Assembly (NCBI RefSeq): GCF_963576615.1
Contig: NC_088708.1
Span: 59,879,196 to 59,943,195 of the forward strand
Direction of reading: 5' to 3'
DNA: 64,000 bases
Origin: Watersipora subatra
Lineage: Eukaryota > Bryozoa > Gymnolaemata > Cheilostomatida > Watersiporidae
The translations under genes and the position numbers were made by a program. Every line of letters starts with the position of its first letter. Within the stretch, counting starts at the first letter, position 1. This document shows positions 47,661-60,649 of the stretch, in pieces. The notes under the pieces were generated by a model that made no database searches, had not been told where the DNA came from, and worked only from the letters and a program-made list of their open reading frames with translations.

Positions 47661-49842
47661 ACATACTTGATTTTCGAAGGGTGGCTCACACATTTGGATG
47701 GCAGTCACGCAATTTAAATCCTAAGTAACAATAACTTCTCAATGGCCACCCGCTAAAGGCTGGCTAGAGCTTCATCACTGTAAACGAAGGTCGGCTTCAC
47801 CGAATCTTTCACAACCATTATAGTTTTGTGTTATTGGTGCAATGTGTTGCATGTCACCAGTAAGGGCCAGAAGCTTATAACAATGTCGAAATAACTCAAG
47901 GACTTGAAGTACCTCAAAATCTGTAGTCTAATGCGTAGCACGTTTCCATGGAACCAGCCAAAATGTACTGAATTTATTTAAAAATTTCTGCAGGTTATCA
48001 CCAGGAATGGATTGGAAGACAACTATTTTGAAGCAATTGACAAGCCAACAATGAAGCAATTGAAACTACAAGTGACACTCGAAGTGTGTGATGCGTCATA
48101 GATGTATAAGCAATGCCATCGAGCAATTGTATGGCAGAGGAAGGGCTATCAAGCACAGTAGGCAGTCAAGCATCATTATAAACATTAAATTTATTCAATG
48201 TTTATGAGAATACAATAAAGAAAACTAAGAGCAACAGTCGAGCGAAAAGAATTACATTACGAGTCCATGGTACAGCAGATGCCTGACTAAAGGCAACTAA
48301 ATTCCAGCTTATTTAAGGTGAAATTACTAAAACCAGCCTCTCAAAATGAACTTTACACAATCAAAGCAAAAATGGATCATTCTACAACAAAAGTAAAATC
48401 TATTCAGCTAGAACAGCTCAACTAGCTGTTGTCATGCAGTAAAATGAGTATCGGAATGAACATAGGTATAAAATCGGGAGACTAACATGTTTTATATGAG
48501 TGAGATCATACAACTCCAAACTATGTTTGGAAGGACCTTTACTGCACTAGTTTCCATCATATCTAACTGCCAGTCGATTCTAAGTTACGATATGCAAATA
48601 ATTTGGATTAGATAAGCGAATAGGGTGACACGGGCGAATCTAACCCGAGCTACGTGTAGATACGAAGAAATTAATGATTGCAGCTGCTATTATAGTAGAT
48701 AGTAAATACTCTGCCAATGAAGAACAGCAGTAATGATAAACGGTTAATGATAAGAATTAGCAAAATTATGACACTGATCAGAAATGGCACTAGCAATACG
48801 AAATAAGGGCAATCTATAAGTCCTGAATAAGACGCATCAACTAGCTCTATGCCAGCCATAATGAGTAACTAATCTAAACTTCAACAATATATATTTATAC
48901 GGAGTAGGAAAAGCGCATTACGAACTTCATAGAAACAGAACGAGTGAAATATCAAAAGTAGATGATAAAGATATGAAAGATAAGAATAGTTACAAGCCCG
49001 AGAACCCGCCATTAGCGCATGCGTGAGTCTAACTTCCGACTCACGACTTCATTACGAATAGAGATAGACGAAAAGATTTGATTCAACTAGATGCGAATAC
49101 GACATGCGCGCTACTAACTGCTACTAATCTAGAGTTAGCCTTACGGCTTACCGAGACTACTCGAGCTAAGGCACAACCTGGACATATATAATTACTTTCA
49201 TTATAATACACATGCACAAATTAAAACCGAGAGATTCAAAATCGAAAGAATAAAGAATAAACTAACAAACCTAGCATCATTATATACATCGTTAGGGTGG
49301 AACCGTAATGCAGGGGGACACTATGTGCCCGGTTTCATTCAATCATTGAGCAACAAACCTTCACAAGGACAACCAGTACCACTCATTGTAAATGATTAAC
49401 AACTAGAAAAATAAACTCTTTTTTACAGAATAACATTCGCCCTGATTGCCCTGCACATGCACACTTCTCTTCACCGGGAGCGACCACAATGCCAAGAAGA
49501 TAATCTCCACCTCTACAGTCACCGAAGAATATAATTAGAATATATACGAATAGCACTAACCATCTACCGACTAGACTCGCACTATCTCCGCGCTATTTGC
49601 TAAATACGATAGCCCTTGCACTACTATCGATATGTCCCTAACCAGTAACAATTGTCATAAAATAACTATTAACTAAACACTTTGGCATTTAAACATAAAA
49701 ATCAAGTCTGCACAAACCATGTGGTAGAAGGAATACGGGAAGCAGTAATATATACAAGTAGTTGGACCCAGAGGTTGAAAGGAATATAATAATCGAGTAA
49801 AAATTTATAGAACATCCGCTAAAAGAGGTAAGGTAGGACAAC
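47661..49842. other. Intergenic / probable 3' flank of the MEIOC gene
   Basis: Nothing coding is recognised. A short inverted repeat TGAGTC...GACTCA lies near 49021-49047. The 3' UTR of the minus-strand gene should run into this stretch; I could not fix its poly(A) site. Confidence 0.3.
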
Positions 49843-50285
49843 TTAGGGGTGCTGAGGCTTTCCTACAGCCGACAAATTGTTGTTGCCATCGGATGCAGAA
49901 AGGGGCAAGGGAAGACCAACATCGTGGCCAGTAAAAGGAACTCCAGGTAAGGCAACTCCAGTTAAGGCTTCTGTGAGGCTCATAGCGGACAGAGAGCCAC
50001 TGAGCAATGAGCTGCCGATGCTACAGGAAGAGGATTGGCCAATAGAAGTGCCCGATGAACAGCCAGAGGCGGGTCGGTTAGAAGCGAGCGCTTGAACTGC
50101 GAGCAACTGCTGCTGCTCCTTCTGGGCCTCCTTCTCGCGAGCGGCTACCTCAGCTCTTTTTGACATAACACCGAGAGGGATGAATCCAGCCTTCCACGAC
50201 ATCTGTAGGGCACACCAGAGGGCGGTACGAGCTCTTCGACAGGTCTGTGAAAGCTCAGCGATGGCCGATGCCAACGCGATAACAT
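49843..50285 (-). CDS. MEIOC: MEIOC terminal exon
   Basis: Acceptor TTTTCTGTAG; the first codon is completed by G from the previous exon (DVIALASAIAEL). It encodes the end of the conserved domain (RARTALWCALQM), a charged helix (KRAEVAAREKEAQKEQQQLL) and a Ser/Gly-rich tail to the stop. This exon alone is a long open frame and is the safest part of the model. Confidence 0.92.
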
Positions 50286-53200
50286 CTACAGAAAAGAAAC
50301 ATGATGACCTACCTACAATTCATCTGTAGAACAGAACAGCTATCGTCAGGTCTGGATAACAGTAAATGTTATGTTCATGATGGATAGTATTGTGGGCCGT
50401 CTCTGTGGGTGGCTAACGATGGTCCAACAAAAGCTCATACACAATACAAGACTAAACTAGCTGGTTAGCACTGATGTACTATTTCCAAGTCCAATTGAAC
50501 GCATCGTCCTTATCCAACCGAGCGCATCATCTTTGCACCAAATGGAGTGTATGAGTTCTTAAGACCGACATGAATTAATTGAAGCGCCGATAGAAAATGG
50601 GTCTCACTCAAATGCGAGCATGCAGTACCGGATAGAAAACTGATACCCCGTGAGTGAGAACAAGCAAGCGGAAATGTACAGCTTTGTTAAGATTTTCCTT
50701 GTGAGTTGACCAAAATAAGCTTTTCATGGCGTTTCTATAGGAGAAGTTAGATTGCGTCTGCTAATTTATTTGAAACTAGCTTTAAACATTTACCGTTTTA
50801 AAGTATACTCGTAGTATACAAACAAGCAGAAATAGACCACTACAACTTAACTGAATATACAAGCAGTTTATAATCTGAGTGTCATCCAACAGACAAAACT
50901 AGTATCTATGTACGTGTAACAAACACCCGCAGGACTATACTGCCTACTCAACTGAGTTTTCTACGAGAAAAGGAGCCAGAATTTACGCAACGTAAACGCC
51001 ATTTCTGCTTAGTAATGAACAATTACTAATTTCAATAAATGTGTCATTATGATAGCTTAACCTGAGTAAATTTTGTGACAAAACGCTAACCAATTATTTT
51101 AGGCAGAGTAAAACTTAGTGATGAGATAGGTAGTTGTAAGAAAAGATCACACATATCTGATAACATTCTGTTAACCCTTTGAACCCAAACAGCTGGTTTT
51201 CCGGCCTTCACATGGCTTTGTTTACAAAAGCTGTTTCTAAGTAACAGTGTAAACCAATCAAATTAATTTTTGCACAGGATGTTAGACCAGAAGTTTCACT
51301 TCCATTTGTAACAGTTTTCAAATATCTTCACCTACTTCCTTCATTTTAATAACAAATTTTATTAGAACAATATCGCGAAAAAATCGATACGACTCGTTTG
51401 TTGGTAGGTCATAAATGATTTTGATGCAAATAAAGAATTTTATGATACTAATTATAATTTTCCAGTATATTTTGAGTCTTGAAATGATGATGAACAAGTG
51501 CTAAATGGATATGCTGTTACTGTAAATGTTTTTACGAGTTTTATAAAATCGTACAAACTTTTATAGCTTTAGGCCGAATAATGGTGAAATACTGTTTTTT
51601 TTTCTGTTTGATGTCATTCGCTGTGGGATGACGTGCTTTTTTTTTACTTGTGTTTTACCAAATATCATTGTATTATGAGCACGTTTAGATATGGTAACCT
51701 GAATAGGGTTTGTTCAGTATGCACCAGACTACGCTTACAGCAAATAATTACTATTTTTGATATTCTGAGATGACACAAAATATAGTGTTTCAGCTGATTT
51801 TCTTGCACTAAATAAAATGTACAAACCAGTTTTAATGATTATTCTAAAAGCTGACATAGCGATTTACAGAAGGCTATCAAACGTGATAACATCTTGCTTC
51901 AAAGCAGTAAAAAAACCTTCACTTCCATCATCATCTTCAGAAGAAACTAGAGCTAAGAGTTTGTTAACTGTTAAATAACACAAAACAAACATTGCCTTCA
52001 CAACAGTCATGTTGACAGTTTAGATCAAAACGCATGTGTATGACGTTACCTCTTTCATCATGATTCCTTGGTGCACCGGAGCGATGCCTGTTAGTAGCAT
52101 TTACTATTTCCTCTTTACGACGTGCCTGTACCTTACGAGTGCTGTCAAGCCAGCCGTCGAGAGCTGAGTGGATGTTTGGGTGAAACGGCTTCTCATTGAG
52201 ACTTTCCATTTTGGCAAGCAAGATCAAGACCTGTAGTCACGAGAGACAGCAATAAGTCACAACACAGCTCACTAACATCACACAAGCGCATGAGCGCAAT
52301 GCTCTCCTGTAGGCTGTCAAGTATGCCAAGCACCTAAGCCAACGTGAAAAACGAATATGGCGGCTCATACTGACTTGAGGAAAGGAGGCTAATGCGAGAT
52401 GACACAATTTCTTAAGAGTAATCACTCTTCAAATGTTTAGGTACCAGATCATGGAAGGAAAGTTGGTTTAAGAATAGAGTCAACCGGATCAGAGAGTTGT
52501 TAGAGATGACAAGGAGAGTGCTATTGTCAGGTGGTTTCCTGCAAGGAAAAAAATAACCACTGGAGACCCACCTTGGTATGCTCCTTGTGAGAGTCAATGA
52601 TGAGTCGGTCAACACGAGAGGGATTGTTGGGCAGACGAGGTAAAATGGCATTATTAGCACTCGAGACCTTCTTGCCAGGGTTCTGTCTGGCCATCTCTCC
52701 TTCAAACTGTGAGCAATATATGGGAGATATGAGTTGAAGATAGCATTCTCTACTTATTGACAGTGACAAGATAAACCAAATCAACAAAGGGGCAGTGAAC
52801 GGACAGCGAGTGCAGCACTAAGCAAGCTCTCAAGTCACTGCTCTGCTGGAAACATGAGAATTAACAAAACTAATCACCTTTTTACGTTCCTTCTCCATGT
52901 TTTTAAACTGTTCATACGCATCTTCAAGCTTAATGTGAAGGTCATTGGCCGGCCCAGTCCTTCTGTAACTCAAAACAAACAAGAATTAGCATTGCTTGCT
53001 GCCAGGCTACACTTGAGTTATCTGGTATCAACCGTAATGGTCAGCAGCAAAGAACGTACGCCTGCTAGGAATGAACGGTACAGCAAAACCTCTAATTGCT
53101 ATGACCTCAACATACGAGTTTGAAAGTACCTTAAAACATCGCAGTTGCATGTGTCAAAACTTGATGAGTGGACGGAATAAAAAGTAGAGAATATAAAATA

Positions 53201-56200
53201 TATAAGCTAAATAGTTTAGACATTCCCCAGTCTTGATTAAAGCAAGTTACGTTGCATAAAGTAACAAAAAGAGTCTTTTTTTATTGATTATTGCTCCATT
53301 GGCTTAGTTTTTTACATATAACTTAATTTTGTGTGTGTTTAATCCCACGACCAAACGAGCGGAGCGAAGTTTGAGTTTTTATGATAAATGCATGTGCACA
53401 CAACTTCCAAAAATTATCCATCAACATCGCAAACCCTTGTTTCAAAATCTCATCAACAAATTTAACCATCGTTTTGTAGTCGTTAAAGTATAATAACGAT
53501 ACAAAACACATATAAGCCTGTTTAAATATGTTATCAAGTCTTTGTAAGTTGTCGACAGTATCTTAAAACTTACCCATCTGATCGAATTATACACAGACAG
53601 ATTAATTTGGCCAAAAATCGCCACAAAACGCTTGAAAAGCTTGGTTTAATAAAAGTTAAGACCGGCCTACGATACGCCAATATAGCCGTGCGACAGATAG
53701 TAGAACTATTGAGCAGTGCGCATTTCACGAGAAAACCGTGCTCATTTCACCAGTCTATGGCATTGTTTACTTGTAATCAAATTTATCTGAAGCTTTCTGT
53801 AACAAAAGTAGAACGTTTGAGGCGTAGACCGATTTACAGGTACGAAATTGTGGTACACAGTTTATCAGCCTGTTTTTTTGTCCAATCACCGAAGGTTTCA
53901 TTAAATTATTTAAAATGTTAGCCGAAATTCTTTACAACTTATGTACAAGCTAGGGCCGAACTACAACGCCCCTTTATGATGAGCATATTTTTTTATTTCG
54001 CTGCAGTTTGCAGAAAACTTCCAGACGCGTGAACGCTCATACTTGCTTTCTGGTAAAGATCGCTATCAAAACCGTTCTACATTCAACACAACCAACTTTC
54101 AAACTGTGTATAGTACACAGAAGTTTGCAATTTTACTTCTAATTTTGCAATTCAGAGTTATAATAAACATATTTCCTTATTGTTGTTTTGAAATCTCATC
54201 AACAAATTTAACCATCGTTTTGTAGAGTCATTAAAGTATAATAACGATACAAAACACATATAAGCCTATTTAAATGTGTTACCAAGTCTTTGTAACTTTC
54301 AAACTGTGTATATAGTACACAGTAGCTTGCCATTTTACTTCTAATTTTGCATTTCAGAGTTATAATAAACATATTTCCTTATTGTTGTTGTTAAATTACA
54401 TACATTACAGTAGGTTAGGACTACAGCTTTAATTAATATTCCCAAGACCAAACACGAGCGAAACGATTCTATACTATACTACTATACAGACTATACTCTG
54501 CCAATTCCTGCTGACAACTACTTTTTCAACAACCAGCACTGCCATTTCTTTTTTCCGTTATCACTTATTCCATTATCAGGTCGTGGGCTGTATGACAGGG
54601 GAATTTCTAGTATAATATGTTTATTTTAATATCGTGTGTAATTCTTTGAGACACTCTTCTTTAGGTTTATAGGTTGTAGAAATGAACAGCCAAACCATCT
54701 ACATAGAGAGTTAATCCGTTCTGTGATTTGCTTCATCTTGTCAACACTGCCATTTAAGAGCAAGTATTTCCATAAGAAGATATTGTCCTTTGTTTAATTG
54801 TTTTTATAGAAACTACAGAAAAAATAAAGGTGAAAATTTAAATTCCATGTAAAAATTAGATCAGTATAGGAGTAATCTAGAAAAAGAAGTTTTCATGTCA
54901 CTTGGCTGTGACATTAAAGACAGCGAGTGGAGGTGTAGACTCAGTAATACAGGAGACAGATGGTGTATGATAGCGGTGGTGTGACGGATATACAGGGCTA
55001 GTCTGACTTATGACTATGTGCAGTTTTAATAACATAACTATTTGCAATAATATTTGATACACTCAACATGATACTGTATCTTTGCATTTAACATGCAGCC
55101 TCTCAGCTATGGATCTTTAAAAACTAATCACATGTTCTCCGTCATGACAAGATATGACAACTACCAAATGACTTTGTATAACAAAAAACTTCTGATGTCT
55201 GGTAAAGAATTGATCCAAAAATGTCTGCTTGTGTTTTTTTATATTTTAAAAACTAAAAGAAAGATATAAATCGCTGTTTAAGATTATTGGATCATCATAC
55301 ATTGTAGATTTAAACTAGGCGAAAGAGAGTTGTGTGCACGTGCTGATTTGATCATCTGCAATGTTACAATACATTTAAGATGTTCTGTCGCACGGTAGAA
55401 TTACTAAGATGATAGGTCAAATATTTGCTAGAATTTCGTGCCCTACATTGAAAGATTTGTAGGTTAAGGGATAAAAACATTTGCTCTAACGTCTGATATT
55501 TTTTGACATAAAAGGCAGATCCCGTAATGAATTATCTTCAGATGTAGAGGTTTGATTGTACGCTGAACTGCTCATCCATCCAAATACCCCTCATAGAAGT
55601 ATCAACATACCTTGGTGGCCTGTGCTGATACTGATTAGGAGCCCCTGTAGGCATTTTACTCCCAGGCTGAAGCGAAAAGACCATTTCCTGCAATAGCTCT
55701 CCTCTTGGGCCATAGTAGATTGTCGGCACCATCTGACCGATTACCTGGTCTCCTGTGTACCCTATGTAGAAGCAACTCACGCATGTTAAACCTCATTACC
55801 ATGCCTACAAAAATGACATTTACTAACCTCCAAAAGCAACATTTTTCAAATCATACAGCTACTAAGAGTAGCGTTATTCCATTACAAGGACCAACAACTT
55901 CTTAAAAAGTGGCAACAAGACACATTGTATGAATCTGCTCATATAACAGTTAACTGACTAGATGCTAAGAGCAAACCAGGGGTGGTAGATGTGACAGAGA
56001 CTCATGGAAAAAGAAAGAATAAGCACTATTAAAAGTACTTTATGTCATACCCAGAGTAGATGACGTAACACAAACCTGTTTTCATCACATTTACGTTGAT
56101 AACAGATATTAAACTTGACAATATCAAGGTGTATAAATAGAAAAAATAAAACCAGAAAGCATCAATAACGGTAACTAGTAGAAAATACTATTTCATCTTA

Positions 56201-59200
56201 ACACCACAGATGTCAGTAAGCAAAGAAAGGTTGCTAAACAAATCCTAACGGCTGCCAACAGGATTGCATTTTTATAACTAAATACAGTTCATTATACAAG
56301 AGTTTTATGGTTAATATTCAAAGCTTTTTCACTATACGTTTTAACTAGAATGTTATGGTAAAGTTACAAATTGGGCAAGTATATAAGACAAAAAACTCTC
56401 GGTGTATCGGAGGTGGACCATACCAGATCCACATGTATGTAAAAGCCGTCTGTAGGCATCACCTTTCAACAAACTGACAGATACTGAACAAGGCCTTACA
56501 GCAGTCATAATTCTCCATCCAACAACTACAGATTGTCAGCACATTGCCTATTCATTTCAACACAACCAAATATATTGGTTGATAATACGCATAATTTTAA
56601 TGTAATAGTTCCACCTATCTTGCACTAGTCGAAAGAACATTCACAATTAACACTCCATAATGTTAACGCTAAACATGGAAATCGATCACAAGTCAAAGAG
56701 ACTAAGCTTTCCGTTGAGCACTATAGTGACTTTTTTCATAGAGTACATAATTTATGAATAACGTGTGGATCTTTCAGCAATCGAGCCCGAGTCCCCTCCC
56801 CAAAACCCAAGTAAAGCTGGAGACCCCAGTCCCCTCTCCGAAACCTGAGTAAAGCTCAAAATTCGAGTCCTCTCCCTGAAACCTGAGTAAATCTGTAAAC
56901 CCGAGTACCCTCCCTGAAACCTTAGTAGAGCTGTTCCAACTCGAGGCGAATACAGTTTTATCATAACTTGCTGGCAAACCAAGCAATGCATCAAATCAAA
57001 AGAAGTTGGCTACACCAAAATTTGATGACAGTAGCAGACAACTCCAAATCTGTAATAACTTAGACCTTGCCATCTTAACAGTTTGTATAATTATCGATCA
57101 GAGACCGGTACTCAGTTGAAATAAAAACATCGACCAAGATTATTTTCAACAAGTTTAAGTAGAAGAGCAGAGGCAGCGGGTCTTACCTCCAGTTGAGGCG
57201 ATGTAGTCAGCCAGTTGTTGTTGCTGCACCGGGCTGGGCATGATAGGCATGCCCCCAGCCTGAGGGCTATGCATCAGAGGACTGTTTGATTGGTGCCCAT
57301 ACATGGGTGAGTCGGGAGCTCTGCCGGCAGGAGAGCCAAGGCTACTCGCAGTGTCACTCAGAGGACTTCTCTGTGAAGGACAACGAGTATTAATTAGAGA
57401 GAAAGTATAGCATGGTCGCGAGAGCTATACCATATCATAGCTACAGATATACATGTAGTTACGTAGTTACGTAGTCATGTATAATGTAGTTACGTAGCGC
57501 TATGTAGTTACGTAGCGCTATGTAGTTGCTACGCAACTACATAGCGCTACGCAACTACATAGCGCAACTACATAGCGCTATGTAGTTACGTAGCGCTATG
57601 TAGTTGCGTAGCAACTACATAGCGCTAGCGCTGTAGTTGCTACGCAACTACAGCAACTAGTTGCGCAACTACAGCGTAGTTGCGCAGCAACTACGCTAGC
57701 GCTATGTAGTTGCTGTGCAACTACATAGCGCTAGCGCACAACTGCGTAGCGCTATGTAGTTGCTACGCAACTACATAGCGCTACGCAACTACATAGCGCT
57801 ACGTAACTACATAGCGCTACGTAACTACATAGCGCTACGTAACTACATAGCGCTACGTAACTACATAGCGCTACGTAACTACATAGCGCTACGTAACTAC
57901 ATAGCGCTACGTAACTACATAGCGCTACGTAACTACATAGCGCTACGTAACTACATAGCGCTACGTAACTACATAGCGCTACGTAACTACATAGCGCTAC
58001 GTAACTACATAGCGCTACGTAACTACATAGCGCTACGTAACTACATAGCGCTACGTAACTACATAGCGCTACGTAACTACATAGCGCTACGTAACTACAT
58101 AGCGCTACGTAACTACATAGCGCTACGTAACTACATAGCGCTACGTAACTACATAGCGCTACGTAACTACATAGCGCTACGTAACTACATAGCGCTACGT
58201 AACTACATAGCGCTACGTAACTACATAGCGCTACGTAACTACATAGCGCTACGTAACTACATAGCGCTACGTAACTACATAGCGCTACGTAACTACATAG
58301 CGCTACGTAACTACATAGCGCTACGTAACTACATAGCGCTACGTAACTACATAGCGCTACGTAACTACATAGCGCTACGTAACTACATAGCGCTACGTAA
58401 CTACATAGCGCTACGGTGGTGGCAAAACATGAGGTAACTGTAACATGGCCAACTAAGCCAAAGGTCAACAAAAATAAAAGTATTATTTACGGCGCAGGAT
58501 TTATAGAATCGTAATGCTTTATGCGATCCATAATATGAAATTGCTATTTACACTATTGTAACAAATATGCTAATCAGGAAGTGATGTACGCATGTAACAC
58601 TGTAGCTATGATATTATGCCAACCGAACATTTTTAGATGATAATAAGGTACAGCATCAGGACAATGCTGCTCTAACTCGGTGAACCTAAAGCTACATGTA
58701 CTTGGCTATAGCAACCGAAGCCTTTATACAAACGAAATGTGAAGAACAAACGGAACGTCACGGTGATGCTGCCACATGGGCAGAGATAACAAAACAACGA
58801 AAGCAGGATATTTTCTTTTAGACCAGTGTCTTACCAAGACAAATAATGGCTTGAATTTTGGTGAACTTTACAAAGCACATTATAGATGACAAATGCGTCT
58901 CAGACAATCCTACTCGATGTACTTTCAATGTACTGACAATGTACTTTAGTTTGGGTGAACGAAATTCGAAAAAGTTGTCCTCTGAAATTAATAAAACATC
59001 TATTAACAGAAAAACCTTCAGGTAATGGATTACTTTTTATTATGACATGCGGGGCATTTTACTACAACACGCAAAGAAAGAGAGAGGAAGGGAACATACC
59101 AAATATGCATGTGGGAGGCTGGGAGTGAAGAGAGGAAGGGAACATACTGAGAGATGTGTGTAGGAGGTTGTGAGTGAAGAGGGGAAGGGAACATACCGAA

Positions 59201-60649
59201 AGATGTGTGTAGGAGGTTGTGAGTGAAGAGGGGAATGGAACATACTGAGAGATGTGTGTAGGAGGTTGTGAGTGAAGAGGGGAAGGGAACACACTGAGAG
59301 ATGTGTGTAGGAGGTTGTGAGTGAAGAGAGGAAGGGAACATACTGAGAGATGTGTGTAGGAGGTTGCGAGTGAAGAGGGGAAGGGAACATACCGAGAGAT
59401 GTGTGTAGGAAGTTGTGAGTGGAGAGTTGGGCCCGTATCTTAGCTGTTGCTGGTGCAGAGCGGCCTGCCGCTGTAGCTGAGACACCTGTGCAGACCTGCC
59501 CATAGGATGAACTGGTAAGGAACCAACAGGAGGTGGGCCTGTACCCACAGGAGAGAACTTGTGGGAACCACGTGGCGCTGGAGAAAGACTGGCAGGTCTT
59601 TGCAGCTGCGAGCCTGTGTCAGTAACGCATAATAAAATAGCACACTTAGGAAATGAACTGACCAGGTCTGAGTTTAGTCAATTAGGAGATCTCATCCGTT
59701 AGTTCACACACATACAACCCACACAAGTATATAAGTAGTATATACGACCATACAACGTCAAATATGGTGGGTAGACATTAAGATACATGAGCGACAGCTG
59801 GGTACACATGACGATATGTACTGATTGAACTAGCAACAAAATGCTGCAAGTCATCCATCAATTCTCATCAATTACAAATGGAAAAGATATACTGTAAAAC
59901 CCCACCGACTGTGATTTTCAAATGTATTTTTGTATCCGCTCAAATAATATAGAGAGTAGAAAAGAGTAGAAAAAACTAGTGCAGCAAGCAAGTTCTGCAA
60001 TTGCATAACTCCACTATGACTGGACTATCAGCTGGTGCAAAATGGTGGCCATTCTGGACTTGGCGAAAGAATACTAGGAAGCTAATGGAATCTGATATGA
60101 GACCAATTAGTTAACTAAAGACTTATATTTCATATCAAGTTTTCACGTGGTTGAGATTAATAAACAAAGCCTATTCATGGAGACACCTCACATTAAATAA
60201 AATATTTTTATCTGAAGAGATAACTAACTATAAGCATTCAGCAAACAGTAAAAAGTAACATATGAAATCCAAACAGGCTAGGATAACTGTAGAACAAGAT
60301 AATAACTAAACTTCAAACGCTAGAGTTCTGAGAGAAGGCACTGTACGATATCCTGTATACTATCCTGTTAAAAATGAATAGGAGAACGTGATCATGATTA
60401 AATAATATAAACTAATGAAGGAATGTAATACCTGGGCCAACAGGACGATGTCCTACAGCAGGGCGCTGAAACAAAGGGTCCATGTGCTGCTGGTAGGCGG
60501 ACTGAGGAAGCCCTGGCCTTTGAGCTCCATACGAGTGTTCACCAGGAAGAAGGAATTGATCTTCCCTGTTTCTTCCACTCCAGTTCTGCCCAGTGTCCAC
60601 AAAAAGTTCTGTTGGCCTTTTATTCCAAATGTCTGCAAAATACTGCCAG
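49843..60649 (-). CDS. MEIOC: MEIOC homologue (meiotic prophase regulator), 3' eight exons
   Basis: Eight exons in phase, read downwards: 60649-60432, 59613-59393, 57370-57187, 55761-55611, 52962-52878, 52706-52572, 52230-52050 and 50285-49843 (stop). They give about 538 residues; the N-terminus lies beyond or undetected. The last four exons carry the family's C-terminal domain: DLHIKLEDAYEQFKNMEKER, NPGKKVSSANNAILPRLPNN, PSRVDRLIID, RRKEEIVNATNRHRSGAPR, then CRRARTALWCALQMSWKA, matching mammalian MEIOC motifs PGKKVSS, NPSRVDRLIVD, RRKDEIVNASNR and RKARTALWCALQM. MEIOC pairs with the RNA helicase YTHDC2 to stabilise meiotic entry and prophase. The N-terminal exons are Pro/Gln/Ser-rich and probably disordered, with one Trp-rich motif WQYFADIWNKRPTELFVDT. 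After the domain is a roughly 110-residue Ser/Gly-rich tail. Confidence 0.9.
50286..52049. other. MEIOC intron
   Basis: 1.8 kb, AT-rich. No feature seen besides the splice sites. Confidence 0.4.
53320..54470. repeat. Complex repeat in a MEIOC intron
   Basis: A ~105-bp segment (AATCTCATCAACAAATTTAA to CAAGTCTTTGTAA) occurs at 53440-53548 and 54187-54293; a ~95-bp segment (CTTTCAAACTGTGTATA to TTCCTTATTGTTG) occurs at 54096-54187 and 54296-54390. CCCACGACCAAACGAGCG near 53345 and CCCAAGACCAAACACGAGCG near 54440 bracket the region in direct orientation. Probably one mobile element with internal duplications; its family is unknown. Confidence 0.5.
55762..56780. other. MEIOC intron, left part
   Basis: Nothing recognised. 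Confidence 0.3.
56782..56945. repeat. ~37-bp minisatellite, about four copies
   Basis: Units built on CCGAGTCCCCTCCCTGAAAC and CTGAGTAAAGCTG, in a MEIOC intron. GC-rich against an AT-rich background. Confidence 0.75.
57455..57769. repeat. Palindromic border of the 18-bp array
   Basis: Forward and reverse copies of GTAGTTACGTAGCGCTA and variants with TTGCGTAGC or TTGCTACGCAAC are mixed, so most of the stretch can fold into nested hairpins. It leads directly into the homogeneous array. Confidence 0.85.
57770..58413. repeat. Homogeneous 18-bp array, ~36 copies
   Basis: Unit CATAGCGCTACGTAACTA repeated about 36 times with almost no variation. It holds two palindromes, TAGCGCTA and GTTACGTAAC. 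Eighteen bases equal six codons, so both strands are open through it (YIALRN one way, VALCSY the other); this is not a gene. It lies in the MEIOC intron between exons 59613-59393 and 57370-57187. Confidence 0.97.
58414..59069. other. MEIOC intron
   Basis: AT-rich, no feature recognised. Confidence 0.35.
59080..59430. repeat. 49-bp minisatellite carrying a repeated 5' splice site
   Basis: Seven units with starts spaced exactly 49 bases (GAACATACTGAGAGATGTGT on the plus strand). On the minus strand each unit reads CACACATCTCTC, A or G, then GTATGTTCC, which is a good donor site. The unit nearest 59393 overlaps the end of the MEIOC exon 59613-59393, so the exon's own donor is the founder or one member of the array. 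Confidence 0.85.
59614..60431. other. MEIOC intron
   Basis: No feature seen besides splice sites (donor GTATTA at 60431, acceptor GACACAG at 59614). Confidence 0.4.

Noticed and set aside
57752-58471. Open frames of 225-239 codons on both strands
   Set aside because: They are translations of an 18-bp tandem array; the open frame follows from a period divisible by three.
59030-59548. 172-codon minus-strand frame as a single exon
   Set aside because: Only the part above 59393 fits the MEIOC phase. The rest is minisatellite readthrough past a consensus donor.
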